The position numbers and the translations under genes were made by a program. Source: Novosphingobium sp. G106 (GTDB taxonomy: Bacteria; Pseudomonadota; Alphaproteobacteria; Sphingomonadales; Sphingomonadaceae). From it: a stretch of 64,000 bases of DNA. The DNA lies in the NCBI RefSeq assembly GCF_019075875.1, contig NZ_JAHOOZ010000001.1:5584001-5648000 (forward strand). The letters run 5' to 3'. How positions within the stretch are numbered: position 1 is the first letter of the stretch; each line of letters starts with the position of its first letter. Of this stretch, positions 62,665-64,000 are shown one piece after another. The notes beneath the pieces were generated by a model. The model had not been told where the DNA came from, did no database searches, and saw nothing but the letters and a program-made list of their open reading frames with translations.

Positions 62665-63259
62665 TTAAAGCCATTCCGCCGAGCCGCCGCTCATCAGGCG
62701 TTTGAGATGGCGTCTGGCATGAAACATCCGTGTTTTCACCGTGTCGACGGGACAGGCCATGATCTCGGCGATCTCGCGATAGCCCATCTCGTGAAAGTAG
62801 GTGAGATCGACAACCGCGCGATGATCGGCCGACAATTGCTGCATGGCTTCCAGCAACAGGCGTTCGCGTTGGCCCCGCCAGATCGCCTCATCGGATGAGA
62901 CGCTGTCCTCATCGGGCGAGTCCACCGGTCGATATTCGACCGGATCGTCGACCTTGCGCAGCGCCTTCATCGCCTTGCGGTAGGCGATGCCGAAGATCCA
63001 GGTCGACAGCTTGCTCGCCCCGCGAAAACTGGCAGGCTTTTCCCACACCGCTATCATCGTATCGTTCAGGACCTCCTCGACAACCTGGGGCCGCCGGGTG
63101 AGATTGATCAGGAACCGGGCGAGCCGCGCGTGAAAGTGGCGATACAGTTCCTCGAACGCCCGCTCGTCGCCCCCCCTGGATGCGAGCAAGCAGCGCCAAT
63201 TGCTCGGCTGCCGTAGCAGACGAATGCTGCCGCCCTTTTCGTGCCTCGGCTTCGCTCAA
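62665..63259 (-). CDS. ECF-type RNA polymerase sigma factor, frameshifted near the N-terminus
   Basis: About 198 residues. Region 2 (AFEELYRHFHARLARFLINL, LSTWIFGIAYRKAMKAL) and region 4 (LTYFHEMGYREIAEIMACPV, then DTVKTRMFHARRHLKRLM) are complete. The start of region 2 (EQLALLARIQGG) lies in another frame, joined across the seven-G run 63170-63176 (plus strand Cs); six would give continuous coding. A TTG at 63259 behind GAGGAAA is the best start. Shorter internal starts exist but would lose the first helix. First gene of the sigma, anti-sigma, subtilase, porin operon and probably autoregulated. Confidence 0.82.
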
Positions 63260-63423
63260 GTTTTCCTCACAAGCCCTTGAACATAAGTACCGCCAGAAGG
63301 CCTGCCGGTTCAACGAAAGAGCGAAACTGGCGCGCCGGCGATGCGCAGCCGCGGAATTCCGTTTCGCCATGAACCAATCGGCCGCGTGCCGGAACTCAGC
63401 CTGCAAGACAGGACAAGGTAATC

Positions 63424-63816
63424 ATGAAGTACACGAAGATTCTCGCCGTGCTGTGTTTGGTGTCGTCGCCGGTGCTCGCTCAGGCTCCCGATTGGAGCCA
63501 GGCAGCGCAAGTGACGGTCACTCTAACGAGCTTCCATTTCGACCCAGGGACCGTGCACCTCCATGCAGGCCAGCCGGTCGTCCTGCATCTCGTCAACGGT
63601 GGGTCCGGCGGACATAATTTCAGCGCCCCCGAATTTTTCGCCGCAGCGCAAATCCGCGCTCAGGATCAGGCTTCGGTGCGAAAGGGAACTGTCGAAGTCT
63701 CTGGACACGGGGCCACGGATATCGCCCTCGTACCGCGCACTGGAACCTACAAGCTCAATTGCACGCACATGATGCACTCGGCATTCGGCATGAAGGGCGA
63801 GATCGTCGTCGATTGA
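63424..63816 (+). CDS. Cupredoxin-domain periplasmic protein
   Basis: 130 residues with a signal peptide ending SPVLAQA and a single cupredoxin beta-barrel. Type 1 copper ligands are visible: His in GGHNFSAPEFF, Cys and His in LNCTHMMHSAFGM with the closing Met. Electron carrier or copper handling in the periplasm. It is transcribed away from the sigma operon and could be one of its targets; that is inference. ATG behind AAGGTAATC, a weak site. Confidence 0.83.
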   Translation: MKYTKILAVLCLVSSPVLAQAPDWSQAAQVTVTLTSFHFDPGTVHLHAGQPVVLHLVNGGSGGHNFSAPEFFAAAQIRAQDQASVRKGTVEVSGHGATDIALVPRTGTYKLNCTHMMHSAFGMKGEIVVD

Positions 63817-63847
63817 GCCCGCATTGGGCGGAAGGCCGGCGCAAATG

Positions 63848-64000
63848 TCAGCCGCGCCGGCCGACTATGACGAACAGACCGCCTTCGCCGCCAAGGCTCC
63901 ACATCCAGCCGATCTGCGCGAGCAGCGATTCCAGCGGCCACTCGTCTTCGGCCGGTGCGAGCAGGTCGTCGGGTTCGTGCCCGATCTGCGTCGAAGGGTA
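63848..64000 (-). CDS. 3' end of an unidentified gene running off the window
   Basis: The minus-strand frame from the right edge ends at TGA 63848-63850 after 50 codons; the last residues read EWPLESLLAQIGWMWSLGGE, then GLFVIVGRRG. Codon usage fits the neighbourhood and other frames are poorer. Product cannot be named from the fragment. Confidence 0.4.
   Translation of the reverse strand, partial: YPSTQIGHEPDDLLAPAEDEWPLESLLAQIGWMWSLGGEGGLFVIVGRRG

Overview
The window is GC-rich alphaproteobacterial DNA and looks like a sphingomonad (Novosphingobium/Sphingobium/Sphingomonas type). The basis is two proteins ending in the PEPxxWA-CTERM sorting tail, a TonB-dependent receptor beside a transporter, acyl-CoA catabolic genes, and a luxR-luxI-phyH block of the kind I recall from Sphingomonadaceae. 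Genus assignment is inference. I see no rRNA, tRNA, CRISPR array, transposase or replication origin.

Layout. 0.1-9.1 kb: a plus-strand catabolic run (Zn alcohol dehydrogenase, two-domain acyl-CoA dehydrogenase, enoyl-CoA hydratase, acyl-CoA ligase, thioesterase-like protein, conserved unknown), interrupted by a minus-strand PEP-CTERM protein. 9-15 kb: a secreted CAP-RTX protein, a broken TonB-box-like protein, a tautomerase, a CadC-like TPR regulator, a GDSL hydrolase and small proteins. 14.9-22.3 kb: a tightly coupled nucleotide-amino-sugar cluster (hexapeptide acyltransferases, Gfo/Idh/MocA dehydrogenase, SDR epimerase, two DegT-type aminotransferases) ending in a CgeB-like glycosyltransferase. 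22.5-24.6 kb: a phosphotransferase-like protein, a SnoaL-like protein and a 3-hydroxyisobutyrate-dehydrogenase-like gene stub. 24.6-28.0 kb: a minus-strand quorum-sensing block (luxR, luxI, phyH, winged-helix regulator, small unknown). 28.2-33.1 kb: YbaK-like deacylase, OPT transporter, M13 peptidase. 33.3-38.2 kb: H-NOX haem sensor coupled to a GGDEF-EAL protein, AraC regulator, chemoreceptor. 38.6-42.2 kb: TonB receptor and MFS transporter that overlap tail to tail. 42.4-49.2 kb: two divergent FixJ-like regulators with degenerate receivers, then a complete chaperone-usher fimbrial operon. 49.5-57.5 kb: beta-lactamase-fold esterase, DUF899, ArsR-SRPBCC pair, VOC, GST, enoyl-CoA hydratase, MFS, DUF2889, and remnants of a CoA-transferase and an SDR. 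57.6-60 kb: small proteins and a second PEP-CTERM protein. 60-63.3 kb: an operon of ECF sigma factor, zinc-finger anti-sigma factor, subtilase and outer-membrane porin-like protein. The window closes with a cupredoxin and the 3' end of a minus-strand gene.

Gene cooperation. The QS block is arranged so that LuxR, the AHL synthase and PhyH would be co-transcribed, and the luxI ribosome-binding site lies inside a predicted hairpin. The H-NOX/GGDEF-EAL pair would link NO or O2 sensing to c-di-GMP, and the fimbriae with their two response-regulator-like proteins form a second surface-lifestyle module. In the sigma/anti-sigma/subtilase operon the periplasmic part of the anti-sigma factor resembles a subtilase propeptide, which suggests a protease-linked signalling switch.

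Caution. At least four genes (acyl-CoA dehydrogenase, CadC-like regulator, subtilase, ECF sigma factor) are split by exactly one extra G or C in a run of six or seven, and a fifth (thioesterase-like) by one extra base in GC-rich sequence. The common direction suggests assembly or sequencing error, though real decay or phase variation cannot be excluded from sequence alone.
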